A stretch of 64,000 nucleotides of DNA from Anniella stebbinsi (lineage: Eukaryota; Chordata; Lepidosauria; Squamata; Anniellidae), in assembly GCA_029215795.1 (NCBI GenBank), contig JARDYH010000004.1:211770517-211834516 (forward strand), given 5' to 3'. Under the pieces are notes generated by a model. The model saw nothing but the letters and a program-made list of their open reading frames with translations. It was not told the origin of the DNA and searched no databases. Positions 1-11,904 of the stretch are shown here, in pieces (the stretch's first letter is position 1; each line of letters opens with the position of its first letter). Both the position numbers and the translations under genes were made by a program.

Positions 1-294
1 ACAGCTTCAACACAGTATCCATCCCCCCTGCATTGCAGTGTGTTTGCACTGGTGCGCATCTCAGAGGAGTTATTTAAAAAATTCCATGCCCCATACCCCT
101 CTGCCTAGTCCCACCCACTTCTGCCGATGCACATTCAGAACCACCATCATGGGGCACACGTCCTCCCGCAATGGCTATCCTTTACTTGCAGGAAACTTCC
201 TTCACATGTGCCCTGTGAGCGACGATTGCGGAAGCAGGACACCTCACGATCACCCCTCCCCCTTCTTGAAAGGGCTTTAGGTGTAGATGAGTCC
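1..294 (-). mobile_element. Harbinger-like non-autonomous element, end fragment
   Basis: The right end reads GGTGTAGATGAGTCC followed by TTA at 295-297, which resembles a PIF/Harbinger terminus with its 3-bp TWA target site. The interior (about 50-290) is homologous, in reverse orientation, to 57319-57600: both share a CCCACTTCTGCCGAT-type block, a CATGGGGCACA block and a GCAATC block next to the terminus. The other end lies outside the window or is lost. There is no coding capacity. Confidence 0.55.
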
Positions 295-741
295 TTAGTT
301 TTCCTTGGCAGGGAGTTCTGCAGCCTGAGAGTGACCACCAAGTACACCCTCTTTCTCGTTGCCATTGAAGGCAGAAGTCTCAAAAGAAGGGCCTCTCCCG
401 AAGATCTTAAGAAATGGGCATGTTTCTATGGGAGGAGGTGGTCTTTCAAGTAGCCAGGTCCCAAGTCGTATAGGGTTCTTATAAGTCATAAATTTAGATT
501 CTGCCCAGAAAGGGACCAGTAGCCAGTGATGCTGTTGTATCAAGGGAATCATATGCTCCCTGGTCAACAGACTTTTGGAGATGCATGGATTTTAGTGTGA
601 GGCAGTAACTGACACAATCCTAGGTCATGACAGTAAATTAACATATAGTGATGCAAGGTTAAGAACACTTAGCATTTCATTTATGAAAACCTTCAGATTA
701 CTCTGTGTTTTCATGAATAAATGTATCTTCTGAGACTTCTT

Positions 742-747
<6 letters not shown>

Positions 748-778
<31 letters not shown>
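748..778. repeat. (TA)n microsatellite
   Basis: About 15 uninterrupted TA dinucleotides. Confidence 0.95.
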
Positions 779-781
<3 letters not shown>

Positions 782-852
782 TTGAGTTGGGAACTGGATT
801 TGAAATTGGATAAAGGTGAGATATGGATGTGTTCATTGCCACAACCCATCAA

Positions 853-985
853 TAGAGAGTCAATATGGTATAGCTGAGTAGTGAACTTGGACCAAGAAGA
901 CCAAGTATTGCTTGACTCCATACTGAGCCATGAAGCTCACTGGGTGACCTTGGACTAGTCACTCCTTTCAACCTAAACCAACCAA
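853..985 (+). mobile_element. tRNA-derived MIR/CORE-like SINE, degraded
   Basis: The segment aligns with the better copies at 13670-13906 and 54649-54875: GTATAGCTGAGTAGTGAACT, then the diagnostic GCCATGAAGCTCACTGGGTG and the CTTGGACTAGTCACTC block. The TCTCACAGGG tail block appears only near 1155-1190, so about 170 bp seems to be inserted or diverged. Confidence 0.65.
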
Positions 986-1536
986 TCCCTAATTAATTAA
1001 TTAGCTATGCCCACCCAAAATGACAAGAGCACAGTCTGATACAAGACATAACAGCCACAGTGGGAAGCATAAAGCTGCTTTGTGAAACAGCTTTGATCAC
1101 AACAAGCTAATTACACATTTAAATTCAAGCAACTTTAAACAGAAGGTCTAACTTATCTCACAGGGATCTTGTAAGGGCGAGAGAGAAACACAACCACTAT
1201 TTCTGTTGTCCTGAACTTCTGGGAAGAGGGGCAGGAAACAAAACACAATGGTTAAATTTGTCAGGGTCATAGGGCCCCGAAGGTTGGATCTATCTTCTTC
1301 CAGTCCTCAAATATAGAGGGGAGAGAATTATTAGCTCCATAACTGTTCTCCTCTCTCTCTCCTCCTGCTCTAGGTCTGCTTTCTAAGACCTCTGCTCCAG
1401 CTGCCTTTGGCCTACACTTGTAGGTTCTGATTACTCTTTTCCTAAATCCCAGATTGTTTTTTGCCTAGGTCCTCCTGACTGTCCTGCCCTCCTGTGCAAT
1501 CTGCTTGGAAGTAATCTTTAGGATCAGAACAATTAA

Positions 1537-1678
1537 GGGCATAATCCTATGCATGTTCAGACAGAAAAAAGCCCTACAACTGCCAGGATACTCCAGCCAG
1601 CCATTTTGGATGAGGCACGCTATGAGTCATAGGAGGGTTTTTTTTTCTTAATAAAAAAACATTCATAGAATTGCACCC
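1537..1678. mobile_element. Harbinger-like MITE with TAA target duplication
   Basis: This 142-bp element has termini GGGCATAATCCTATGCATG and CATAGAATTGCACCC in inverted orientation, flanked on both sides by TAA (1534-1536 and 1679-1681). A 3-bp TWA duplication with GGG/CCC ends is typical of PIF/Harbinger. Relatives with the same ends lie at 22991-23035 and 63445-63575. Confidence 0.75.
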
Positions 1679-1768
1679 TAAGTCTCTCTGTGACAGGCAG
1701 GGAACTGAGCCAAATCACACTAGAGGCATCATCAACACCACTGCCATCAAATCTTCACACATTAATTA

Positions 1769-1790
1769 GATGATAGATAGATAGATAGAT

Positions 1791-1841
<51 letters not shown>

Positions 1842-1842
1842 G
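1769..1842. repeat. (GATA)n microsatellite
   Basis: About 18 tetranucleotide units of GATA, with one short interruption near 1790, ending in GAATGAATG. Confidence 0.95.
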
Positions 1843-2548
1843 AATGAATGCAAATGGCAGGAACTGAGCTTAATTGTTAAAAACCTGATATAAAAACAAA
1901 CAAAAACAATCCTCTATTGTGACGGGAGCAGGAATAATGGTGCATTTGGTTTTCTTTCTAATGCAATAATTCTAAACTGTACCATGGTGGCACTATATAA
2001 ATAAATAATAGTGATTCCACTTTTTCTTGTTGTTTTAAAGTGGAACATTATAAATTAAATGCATTACATATCATTATACATGCTCAGTATTCTGTGCAGG
2101 TAGTTTGTTATTCTAACTAAATGAAATATGGCAAGCACAATGGGAAATGTAAATACTGTAATCCTGCAAAGCATTTTAAATGGTTCCTAATATATGCACA
2201 TACATTATACTCCTCTAAAAGATGCAAATGCACACAGAACCCATATATCGAAATGAAACAGAATATACTCCTTTGCCCTATTTTTGGCTTACCAGACCAT
2301 TTTCACCTGGATATTGTTTCACCTGAATATTTTACAAGTTTATTTATTAAGCATTTATTCACTTCTAAAGGTTGCAATGAACCTTGTTTAAATTATTTGA
2401 TCTATAGATACTGGAATCACATTTCAATGATACAAGTTAAGGATGGATGGAGATGCATTTTTAATACTGACAATGCCAAACGTGGTTATACAAGGTTGAT
2501 TTTTCCCTCTGCTTTGGTGTACTTATCAATAAAGGAGATTGCCTAGAG

Positions 2549-2683
2549 CAGCCTTTCCCAACTGCTATCCTCCAGATGTTTTGAACTACAACTCCCAGCA
2601 TTCCTGACCATTGGCCATGTTGGCTGGGGCTGATGGAAGTGGAAGTCCAAAACATCTGGAATGCACCAGGATAGGGAAGGCTG
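2549..2683. mobile_element. Palindromic hAT-type MITE (CAGCCTTTCC family)
   Basis: A short foldback with CAGCCTTTCCCAAC at the left and the inverted GGATAGGGAAGGCTG at the right. Internal arms carry CCAGATGTTTTGAACTACAA and its complement. It is the same family as 16108-16245, 23711-23835 and 27691-27826; the last has an 8-bp target duplication, which supports hAT. Confidence 0.7.
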
Positions 2684-2728
2684 TCTTATACAATGGATAA
2701 TACAACATACATTAGTGTTAGTATATAC

Positions 2729-2832
2729 TGGGTTGGATCCAGACTAGTCATATTTAGAATTGACGGATTGAATCTTAACTTTCATTGATATCAATAGATC
2801 TATTAAGTATGACTAAATGTGGATCCAACCCA
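2729..2832. mobile_element. Short palindromic MITE (TGGGTTGGATCC ends)
   Basis: A 104-bp foldback with perfect 12-bp inverted ends TGGGTTGGATCC / GGATCCAACCCA and a central CATTGATATCAATAG palindrome. Related remnants with GGATCCAGA-type ends are at 35359-35445 and 41749-41838. Confidence 0.65.
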
Positions 2833-3461
2833 TTATTCTCACAGATACACAGTTATTTTTCGTTAATCTTAAGCAAAGGTAGGGAGGAGGAAAATTAGCA
2901 TTTTATATATTTAAATTATTGTACCTGTACAAAATATATGCGTATAGATGAAACTAAGGGCATTTATATCCTCATCACATCCCTATCAACATGTCCATAA
3001 TTTCCCTTCGTCATACATTTTTTAGATTTTTTTCCAGGCTTTCCCCTCAAATTCTGTCTGCATCCACCAGAATATTTGCTACACCCTACTACCACCAATT
3101 TTGATATCACCTGGAACACTTTTTCATCACTAATAGGGGAGGTTATAGATCTGCATGATCCTATGCTCCCTCATTCCCCAAGGAATTATGTTCCCTGGAG
3201 AAACAAGGAATGGGAACCAACTCAGCCCTGAAGCTGGCTCAGTTAACTTCCCTCCCATGGGTGTCAACTGGAGGGAAAAGAATTAACAATTTCCATGGGG
3301 AGTTTGTGGGTGGGGGAGTTAAATATGTCCCCTCAGCTTCTGCCCTGCCTGGTGTGAGCTAAGAGGACTTAGGAAATGACAGTTCCTCCACCATAGACTT
3401 TCTTCTCCCCCCCAACATTTTCTCTAGCTGCTCCGTATTCCTGGAACTGTCTTCTGGAGTA

Positions 3462-3945
3462 TCATAGAATCATAGAATAGTAGAGTTGGAAGGGGCTTAT
3501 AAGGCCATCGAGTCCAATCCCCTGCTCAATGCAGGAATCTACCTTAAAGCATCCCTGACAGATGGTTGTCTAGCTGCCTCTTGAATGCCTCTAATGTGGG
3601 AGAGCCCATGACCTCTCTAGGTAATTGGTTCCATTGTCATATTGTTCTAACTGTCAGGAAGTTTTTCCTGATGTCCAGCTGGAATCTACCTTCCTGTAAC
3701 TTGAGCCCATTATTCTGGGTCCTGCATTCTGGATTGATCGAGAAGAGATCCTGGCCCTCCTCTGTGTGACAACCTTTCAAGTATTTGAAGAGTGCTATCA
3801 TATCTCCCCTCAGTCTTCTCTTCTCCAGGCTAAACATGCCCAGTTCTTTCAATCTCTCCTCATAGGGCTTTGTTTCCAGACCCCTGATCATCCTTGTTGC
3901 CCTCCTCTGAACATGCTCTGCAGACTGCTTCTTCAGTCTCAGTTT
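3462..3945 (-). mobile_element. CR1 LINE 3' end
   Basis: On the minus strand this translates to the C-terminus of the CR1 ORF2 protein ([20 protein letters not shown], then [19 protein letters not shown]) and ends with the CR1 3' untranslated region and the ATTCTATGATTCTATGA-type terminal repeat. The copy is 5'-truncated, as is usual for CR1. The reading frame is open for about 113 codons but has no intact ORF. Confidence 0.9.
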
Positions 3946-4039
3946 TTCAGGCTGAGTTGAAAACTTTTCTTTTTTCAAAAGTGCTTAGTAACCTTCCTTG
4001 AAAACCGGGTTTCAGTTTTGGTAATTTCCTATTCTCTTT

Positions 4040-4215
4040 TTTCAATTTTAACTTTTAAAATTTGATTATATTTCATTTTTTTAAAAAAAAACATTCTAGA
4101 TTATAAGCCATTTGGGCAGAGAGTTGTTTTATTGTTTTGCTCTTTGTACAGTGCCATGTACATTTATGGTACTTATAAAAAAATAAATGTTGATGATGAC
4201 AATGATGATGATGAT
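4040..4215 (+). mobile_element. LINE (L2-like) 3' tail
   Basis: Contains ATTATAAGCCATTTGGGCAG, GTACAGTGCCATGTACATTT and a terminal AATAAATG followed by (GATGAT)n. This is the usual 3' tail layout of L2-like LINEs in reptiles. A smaller remnant of the same tail is at about 1970-2012. Confidence 0.6.
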
Positions 4216-4373
4216 GATAATGGGATTGTTATGTAGGTAATGATACACAAAAATGACATGTGCAATCAACCCTGGGGGTGGGTAATCTCTTCTTGAAATA
4301 ACCACCTCTTACTGAACCATTTTGCCTCATGGGCAGGAGAGGTTCCATCAGAAAATTGATGAGAGGAGGTTTG

Positions 4374-4520
4374 GAGAACATAAGAAGAGCCATGCTGGAT
4401 CAGACCAAGGGGACAGTCTAGTCAGTATTCTGTTCACACGGTGGCCAACCAGCTGCCCATGGGAAACTCACAAGCAGTTCATGAGTGCAAAATCACCCTT
4501 CCAGACGGTGGCTTTTCACC
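4374..4520 (+). mobile_element. Interspersed repeat, LINE-like (GAACATAAGAAGAGCC family)
   Basis: Starts GAACATAAGAAGAGCCATGC and continues with TGGATCAGACCAAGG, TATTCTGTTCACACGGTGGC and CAACCAGCTGCCCATGGGAA. It recurs in reverse at 35815-35955 and as a weak remnant at 40498-40575. The family is common in reptile genomes but I cannot assign it firmly to a class. Confidence 0.6.
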
Positions 4521-5161
4521 CTAGAGATACCCAAATATCTGATCTCTATCCCTGTGGGAAAAGCAGTAAGGAAAAGGCTCTCCCAGTGTGAAGTTAAGGG
4601 CAAATGTAATGTAGAACAATCCTCATTTCTTGCCTTCTCCCTTAGTTGAAGGTCACAGTCCAAAATGGACCACGCTGAAAAATTCAAGCACCCTCACCAC
4701 TTAACAAACAGTATACTAGTAGAAGATAAACTCACTAATCATGCATATCATGTATTAATCATTCTTCAGTGCTATTTTAGTCATCAGTAGCTAGCTTCCA
4801 GTTATGGGAGGACCAGAAGAAGCGCCCGGAGCAGCACTCAGCCCACTTCCAAAATTCAGTAAACGATGCAGACTGCGGACATAGTACTTTCAAAAGGCCT
4901 CTTTGGGTCACTTGATATTTAAAAAAGAAACATGCCAATCAACTACAACAGTGTAATAAATGTAAAGGAATAAATTACAGAGGCAATTAGCCAAACAATA
5001 ACCATAAATGCTAATGAGTTTTGAAGCAAATCATTTTTCGGTCTCTGAATATTTTACTCACAAGAGTACAAGTGAATTATCCTGTGGATGACAAACTATG
5101 CAAACCCCATCACCATAATGTTTTATGTTCAGAGCCATTTTTATTATTAAAAAAAGGGGGG

Positions 5162-5268
5162 AGATCTAAATTTATTATCAATAAGATTATAATCTCTCTC
5201 TCTCACACACTCATCTAGACATATCAATTGAGATATATTATAATCTTATTGATAATAAATGTAGATCT
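5162..5268. repeat. Near-perfect 32-bp inverted repeat close to exon 4 donor
   Basis: The arms 5162-5193 and 5237-5268 are reverse complements with one mismatch; the core is ATTATCAATAAGATTATAAT. They are separated by a 43-bp spacer rich in CT and CA. The match continues weakly outward through TTATTAAAAA. The repeat lies 178 bp inside intron 4 from the exon 4 donor and could be a small AT-rich foldback transposon. Confidence 0.85.
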
Positions 5269-5427
5269 TTTTAATAAATTTATTCATACTTTTTTTGTAT
5301 ATGTAGGATAAGGGGAATGCATAACCGAATGAGATTTTCATTTAATAACGAAAACAGAAACCTTTAATTAAAAACGACATAATTCCAGAAAAAAAGCGCC
5401 TGAGTTTAAGGGTGAAAATAAATGTCA

Positions 5428-5679
<252 letters not shown>

Positions 5680-7196
5680 CTAATTACCATATAGAAAGAA
5701 GACAAAAGCTATTTTGGCTTTCTGGAAAAAGGTATTCTGCCTCTTGTCAAGCAACCACCCCCTGAGGGCCACATTAACTTAATATTCATTGGAACTCTTC
5801 CTCAGCTATGCTCATGACATGTCCTAAAGGGCTAATTTGTGAGAAGGAATTTTTAGGCACTAGTTCATTTTGAAAAGAACCATTAAAAAAAGATATTTAA
5901 TTATTCCAAGTTGCCTTCCTCTTCTGCTCTTCCTATTGTGTTCCAGATACTGACTAACCCTACGGTGCTCAGGAAATAGTTTCTCATTAAGCAACACCTG
6001 CAGAGAAGAGGGCAATATGTTATCGAAATGCAGTCTCCAAGTGATTTTCTTTTGTTGGATGGAATCTGGATATCACATTATAAGAATAACACACCTGTCA
6101 ATGTGGGGGGACTATAATTTGCTAACTTGAACATTTAGCAACAACAGTACCCATATTACTAACCATGACAACGGGGAGTGGGAGTATGGGGTCTGACACC
6201 ACTCTAAGCCCATGAAACCTGTTTAAAGTATGCTTCGCCCTGGGAGAATACCCCCAAGCTGAGTGCAGTAGCAAGAAAGGGGGGGTCTAATATTTAATGA
6301 CTCCACAAGTGGTCAGACCAAGGGCCCAACTACACATTCTTTCTGCCTTGGGCTCAAGGTAGAGGTGATGTTAATAAAGTGAATATGATTAACATACATA
6401 TTTTTGTTACATAAATAACAGACACCCAGAAGGCTGGGCTGCCTCAGCACAGTGGAGAATGTCATCGTCTCAACTCAGATCACCTCTTTGAAATTGCTAC
6501 TTACATTTCAAGGTAAGCTTCCATCAGTGCCAATGGAGGCTTCTCTTGCAATGCATATCACATATTTGGGGAGGCAGTTTTTGTCATTTATGTCCTGCTC
6601 AGCATTCATTTTGAAAGCAGTTTTTCACTCTATCCTCCCGCCCCCTCTTCCTCCTGTCTTTCCATTTGGGTTTGCATCAACAGTGTTTGGATAGAGAAAT
6701 CATAATAAAAACAGTGGCATGAGGCTGTGAGTGTAGTGAAGCCAAAGAAGATATACTGAAATGGAACCAAAACTACAAAACCTCTGATTCAGACATAGCA
6801 AATGTCATGAAACACCTATGGACTCCATATTAATGGCCTGGGAGCACCCAAGGTTGAATGGATCTGATTTTGGTCTTCAGTAAAGTTCACTAGGAAGACC
6901 ATGTTGGCAGCCCTGGGTTTTTCCAAGTGGGAACAGGATAGAAGTATAAATAAGTGCATGATTATACTCAAGCCCAAAGAAGGCTGGATTCCACAGCAAC
7001 GGACATTCCTATAATCTAGAGATGCAGGGAAGCGTTGTAAGGCATATTCTCAGCAGACACCTAACAGGTCTGATCAATGACTTGCACGAAGTGAACACCC
7101 TAGAAGAAAACCTAATTTTCTTCTGCAGACACGTTGATGTGTCAAGGGTTCCTTGGAGGGGGGAAAGTATGAAAACCATGGATGAAGGAAATTATG

Positions 7197-7330
7197 GACT
7201 GAAATTTATTTTATTTTATTTTTGTTACATTTGTATACCGCCCCATAGCCGAAGCTCTCTGGGCGGTTTACATAAGATTAAAACAACTTGCAACCTACAG
7301 TTCCGATTTAAAATCACATATAAAGATGAA
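7197..7330 (-). mobile_element. L2-like LINE 3' end
   Basis: Read on the minus strand it ends with the TGTAAACCGCCCAGAGAGCT block and a TATACAAATGTAACAAAAAT tail followed by AAATAAAATAAA. The same tail appears at 24255-24333 on the plus strand. Confidence 0.75.
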
Positions 7331-8145
7331 CCACAGCCCAAGAAAGCGAGTGGACATCTCTTTTGAAATCAAGAGATGTAATTGCAGTATTGAGACAGAG
7401 ACTTCAGCAAGTTTCAAGTAGTACTAAACATGGAATAATGGTTTAACACTGCTAAAGTGCATGCTCATTCTAAAAATATACTTCCAAAAGATAGTCAGTG
7501 ATGCTTAATTGCAGCTCCTATTTAATGTCTAAATCAGGGAAATTAAATTCAGTCTAATCAGTGCTGTTAGAGGTCTTTTTGGCACTTCAAGGCCAATTTA
7601 AGAAGCAACACAATTATCTGATCTGCTACAAATGTGCCTGATTTTAAGTGCATCATAAAAATATACGCTTTTACTTTTAACACCTGAATTATAAAGCTGT
7701 ACATGATTCCCCTTGCAGTCCTGGAGAGTTATTAGAAAGTTTGAAAGAACTTTTCAGGTGAAAGGTAAAGAGAGCAGGACACTCATGATCTGCAGGTGGT
7801 ATATGACGCTCTAGATGTAGGTTATATCCCAAGCAGGTTTCTTCACATCAGGTTCAATGGGTGCAATTCAGAGAAAGTTAAATGTGCTCTGAGATGCAAC
7901 ATAGCAGTTGGAAACTTGAACAGACTTCCTGGTATATCTATGTCTATATATTCATTCTCACTTTTTCCATGAATTCTATTGGTGGCCTCAGTTCCATCCC
8001 TACATCTGAAATATGGGTATAATACTTATGATTTATATTTACAGGGTTATGATAAGGATTACAGTAAGATAAAGCATGTGAAGTGTTTTGAACATACCAA
8101 TCTGCTATGTAAGTACCATGTATTATTGTTATCAGCAATACTCAA

Positions 8146-8255
8146 TAGAGTGACCAGATACAAAAGAGGGCAAGGCTCCTACAGCTGAAATTCCCTTTTC
8201 TATACAGCTGTTAAAGATACAGGAGCCCTGTCCTCCTTTCCATATCGTCACCCTA
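8146..8255. mobile_element. hAT foldback element, internally deleted copy
   Basis: This 110-bp copy runs from TAGAGTGACCAGATACAAAA to TATCGTCACCCTA. It retains CAGCTGAAATTCCCTTTTCT and CAGCTGTTAAAGATACAGG, seen in complete copies at 9367-9686 and 42774-43093. Its left end corresponds to the internal terminus of the complete copies, so it is a half-unit with a deletion. No target duplication is visible. Confidence 0.75.
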
Positions 8256-8837
8256 TTTAGGTGGCCATGTGTATTACCTCAGTTGTGAAGCACACAACTA
8301 CTGATTCTGTCCTCCCACCCCTGCCATTCCATCCTTTACAACTGCTTCTACATTCCTGATATGTTAGAAGAGAACAATAAAACTGCTAACCCTCTTTTTT
8401 TTTTAAAAAAAGCAATCATACTCTGAACATGTACAGTTTTGCCATTTTAAACTCAATTAAATCCTAGCACCATTGTGGTTACAAGAATAAAACGGTGCTT
8501 GCTTCTACTGCCCTGATTCTCTAATGAACTGCCACTCCTTGGATGGTAATTTGGGGTTGGGGTGGTGATTTGGGGGACCCTGTACTTTGGCTCCAGCCCC
8601 AGAAAGAGGGAGGGAAGGACATCAGATCTCCCCCTCTCTTTCCTCTCTGGTGCACTGCTCTGTCACAATAGGACAAAAGGTTCAAGTGATCCTTGGGAGT
8701 TGTAGTTTTTCCAAAGAATACTGCAATCACAATCCAAACTAATCTGATTTCCAACTTGGGCTGATAGAAAAGAAATGAATCCATCCCTATCCTTAACACA
8801 AACACACAGACAATAATTATCCTTGGACAAAGAATAG

Positions 8838-8838
<1 letters not shown>

Positions 8839-8879
<41 letters not shown>
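8839..8879. repeat. (TA)n microsatellite
   Basis: About 20 TA units directly upstream of the CR1 copy that begins at about 8899. Confidence 0.95.
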
Positions 8880-8880
<1 letters not shown>

Positions 8881-8898
8881 GTCCAATTATCCATGGAC

Positions 8899-9822
8899 AT
8901 AGAATAGTAGAGTTGGAAGGGGCCCAAGAGGCCATCAAGTCCAACCCCCTGCTCAGTGCAGGAATCCACATGAAAGCATGCCTGACAGATGGCTGTCCAG
9001 CTGCCTTTTGAATGCCTTGAGGGTGGGAGAGCTCACAACCTCCCTAGGTAATTGGTTCCATTGTTGTACTGCTCTAACAGTCAGAATCTAGCTTCCTGTA
9101 ACTTGAGCCCATTATTCCGTGTCCTGCACTCTGGGATGATTGAAAAGAGATCCTGACCCTCCTCTGTGTGACAACCTTTCAAGTATTTGAAGAGTGCTAT
9201 CATGTCTCCCCTTAATCTTCTCTTCTCCAGGCTAAACATCCCCAGTTCTTTCCTGATAGGGATTTGTTTCCAGACCCCTGATCATTCTTGTTGCTCCCCT
9301 CTGAACCCCCTCCAGCTTGTCTGCATCTTTCTTGAAGTGTGGTGCCCAGAACTGGACACAGTACTCTAGGCTGACCAGATAAAATCCAGGTCAGGGCTCC
9401 TGTAACTTTAACAGTTGTAGAGAAAAGGGAATTTCAGCCAGTGTCATTTGTATGCAATTAGTTCCTGGTGATATTCCCTCTTCATCACAACAGTTAAAGT
9501 TGCAGGGGTCCTGCCTTCTTTTGTATATGGTCACTCTAGTATAGTGCCTGCACCTTTAACTGTTGTGATGAAGAGGGAATATCACCATGAACTAACTGCA
9601 TACAAATGACACTAGCTGAAATTCCCTTTTCTCTACAACTGTTAAAGTTACAGGAGCCTTGACCTGGATTTTATCTGGTCAGCCTACATACTCAAGATGA
9701 GGCCTATCAAGTGCCGAATAGAGGGGAACCAGTAACTCGCGCAACTTGGAAGCTATACTTCTATTAATGAAGCCCAAAACAGCATTTGCTTTTTTTTGCA
9801 GCCACATCACACTGTGAAATGT
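8899..9822 (-). mobile_element. CR1 LINE 3' end, interrupted by a hAT foldback
   Basis: The 8899-9366 part resembles the CR1 3' end at 3462-3945. The CR1 sequence resumes after the insertion at 9687 (CTCAAGATGAGGCCTATCAA through GCAGCCACATCACACTG) and ends near 9822. The insertion at 9367-9686 therefore postdates this CR1 copy. The copy is 5'-truncated. Confidence 0.85.
9367..9686. mobile_element. hAT foldback element, complete 320-bp copy
   Basis: Ends are TAGGCTGACCAGATAAAATC and the inverted GGTCAGCCTA. Flanks CAGTACTC (left) and CATACTC (right) look like an 8-bp target duplication with one base lost. Nearly the whole element is an inverted repeat, with a CTCTAGTATAG centre. It is exactly as long as the copy at 42774-43093 and sits inside a CR1 copy. 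Confidence 0.88.
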
Positions 9823-11132
9823 TGTCCTATACACGTCCCATTGAAACAAACGTGAGCTATGAAAGAGCCTGGCTCATTTTACTTTGGCTTGTGAAGGAGA
9901 ATCTCGCGGTAGCTTGTGGCCTTGAATATTTGCACCACCATGACAGTGTTGTCCACCCTGTTGCCAGACATCATTCACTGTTTTATTTCTGCCCCAATGG
10001 TTATTTTCTTGCTATTAAAAAAGTCTAAGTCAACCAAAGCAGAAGCTGGGTTTCAGCCACCAGTCATGAAAAAAGACTGAACGGTGACAGCAAATGAGCA
10101 ACCATAAGGCTGCAATGTGTTCATCTGAACTTTTGAAAAATGAGTGCACCATTCCCAAGCGCCTTAGTCTGCATTCACAATGAATAATCTGACCAGCTCT
10201 AGAGGAGAGGCTGGGAAAGATGATGTTCCCTGATAAGGACAACAAAACAAAGCCACAATCTGCTCAGGTTTTTCTAAACGTAATGGAAAACTGCAAAACA
10301 CATAAAGTTGAGGGAACGGAAAATCCATAGCTACCAACCGAGCCTGTTGCAATTCAAGTTTACCATCCTCAAACGATATACATAACAAATGCCATTATAC
10401 ACTATATAGTGTTTTTCCTCCTCATACCACTTCTGAAAACTTCAGTCTGTTCAGTTAAAGGGAAACACACTTCAAAAATATGCACTGGGTGATTTACACA
10501 AAAGGCCGCTTTGTTTCCACTGCTGATGAAGAAAGCTAGCTGTTGTGTTAACAAATGACGCTGTCCAAATTCTTATCAACAGTGCTTTGTGAGCCTGCTG
10601 CAGTCATCCTTCTTTGCACAGTGATAGCTGCAATAGCAGAGGCCCTCCATTATAGAAGTGAACTGCACAGTTCAAACGGATGTGAAGAAATTTCAGTTCT
10701 CCGGACAAAATGTTAAACTTGCTGCCCACATTCCCATGAGGCGGGGAACACTATTTATGAATACGATCCCAGGCTGCAGGTCACAGAGGGCCCACTCGCG
10801 GGGTCTGTTCCTGCTGTGGCAATTGTGATTTTTATTGGACTGTAAATTGTATTAATCACTTTGTTCAGCTGTAGTGGTTCTCAATTTTTTTTTTTAAAAA
10901 AAGCCTTAAAACAGTAAAACACTCAAGAACCGGGTTTTGGCGGGGGGGGGGAGGAGAGAAAAGAAAGGGGGGAAAAGGCTACTTCTCAGGATATGGAAAA
11001 CAGTGGTCTAAGTTAAATTAGACCCGACAGGTTTCACCCATGTGTATCTAGAAATGTACATTTTTTGTTGAATCTATTCCATCTGCGTTTCACGGATTGT
11101 GAGGCATCTTTTGTTCTGTCACCTGCTCATTG

Positions 11133-11404
11133 ACAGGGATGTCTCGATTGTCCAATTTGGCTTGGCAGTCCAATGGAAGCCCCTGTGTGCACACTCCCCG
11201 ACCCAATCAGGTGCACCGAGCACCATGAATGGGGGGGGGGGGAAGTGAACAACATTGACAGCTAGGGCACGTGGCTGCTGAGCACTTGCCGGACCAAGAC
11301 GAGCCTCAGAAGAGGCTCACACAGCCCAGCAGGCAGGGGCAGATGGCAGTGGTGATGGGGCGAGCATCCTCCAGGGCGGGTGAGGGTGAGTTTGCTCACC
11401 TCTA
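11133..11404. mobile_element. hAT-like non-autonomous element (CAGGGATG...CACCTCTA)
   Basis: Left end CAGGGATGTCTCGATTG, right end TGAGTTTGCTCACCTCTA. The interior shares GAGCCTCAGAAGAGGCTCAC and the CACAGCCCA block with 53706-53985, and a related GAGCCTCAGTAGAAGC block is at about 38720. No clear 8-bp duplication is visible here. Confidence 0.6.
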
Positions 11405-11710
11405 CCACAATCAGATTTTATGCAAAGCACCCTAGATGTCCCCCAAACTCCAGCTGCACATGCTCAGTTAGGTTTGTCTTCTCAGGCTCCCTCTAGTGAC
11501 AAGATGGTGGAGGAGCAGCCTCTTCCCTTCTAAGTTAGTTACTCTTGGAAATCAAAATATTTTTTGTAATGAAGCCACTTGCAAAAGGTTCAATTGGAGG
11601 CCAGATGTTTTGGATTTGGGTTTTGGATTTGGATTCTTCTTCTGCTGAAGATGAAAGCTAATAAGAACTGGAACAATTAGGATCAGGACTGAAAGGAGAC
11701 GGCTGCACTC

Positions 11711-11879
11711 TTTTGCATCTGACCATTCTAGTATAGCTCCTGCACCTTTAACCGTTGTGATGAAGAGGGAATTTTACCAGGTACTGCATGCATACAAAGC
11801 ACACCTGCTGGAATTCCCTTTTCTATACAACTGTTAAAGATACTGGAGCCCTGTCCTCCTTTCCACATGGCCACCCTAG
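11711..11879. mobile_element. hAT foldback element, right half
   Basis: Begins TTTTGCATCTGACCATTCTA, matching the internal terminus of complete copies, and runs to CACATGGCCACCCTA. It carries TGTGATGAAGAGGGAATTTT and CAACTGTTAAAGATACTGG. The left arm is missing. Confidence 0.8.
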
Positions 11880-11904
11880 ATAAGAAGCTTGCCCAAGCAA
11901 ACCT

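Noticed and set aside
2121..2546. 141-codon open frame on the plus strand
   Set aside because: No family resemblance, AT-rich intronic DNA, lies partly next to a MITE, and no splice-site or codon-use signal supports it.
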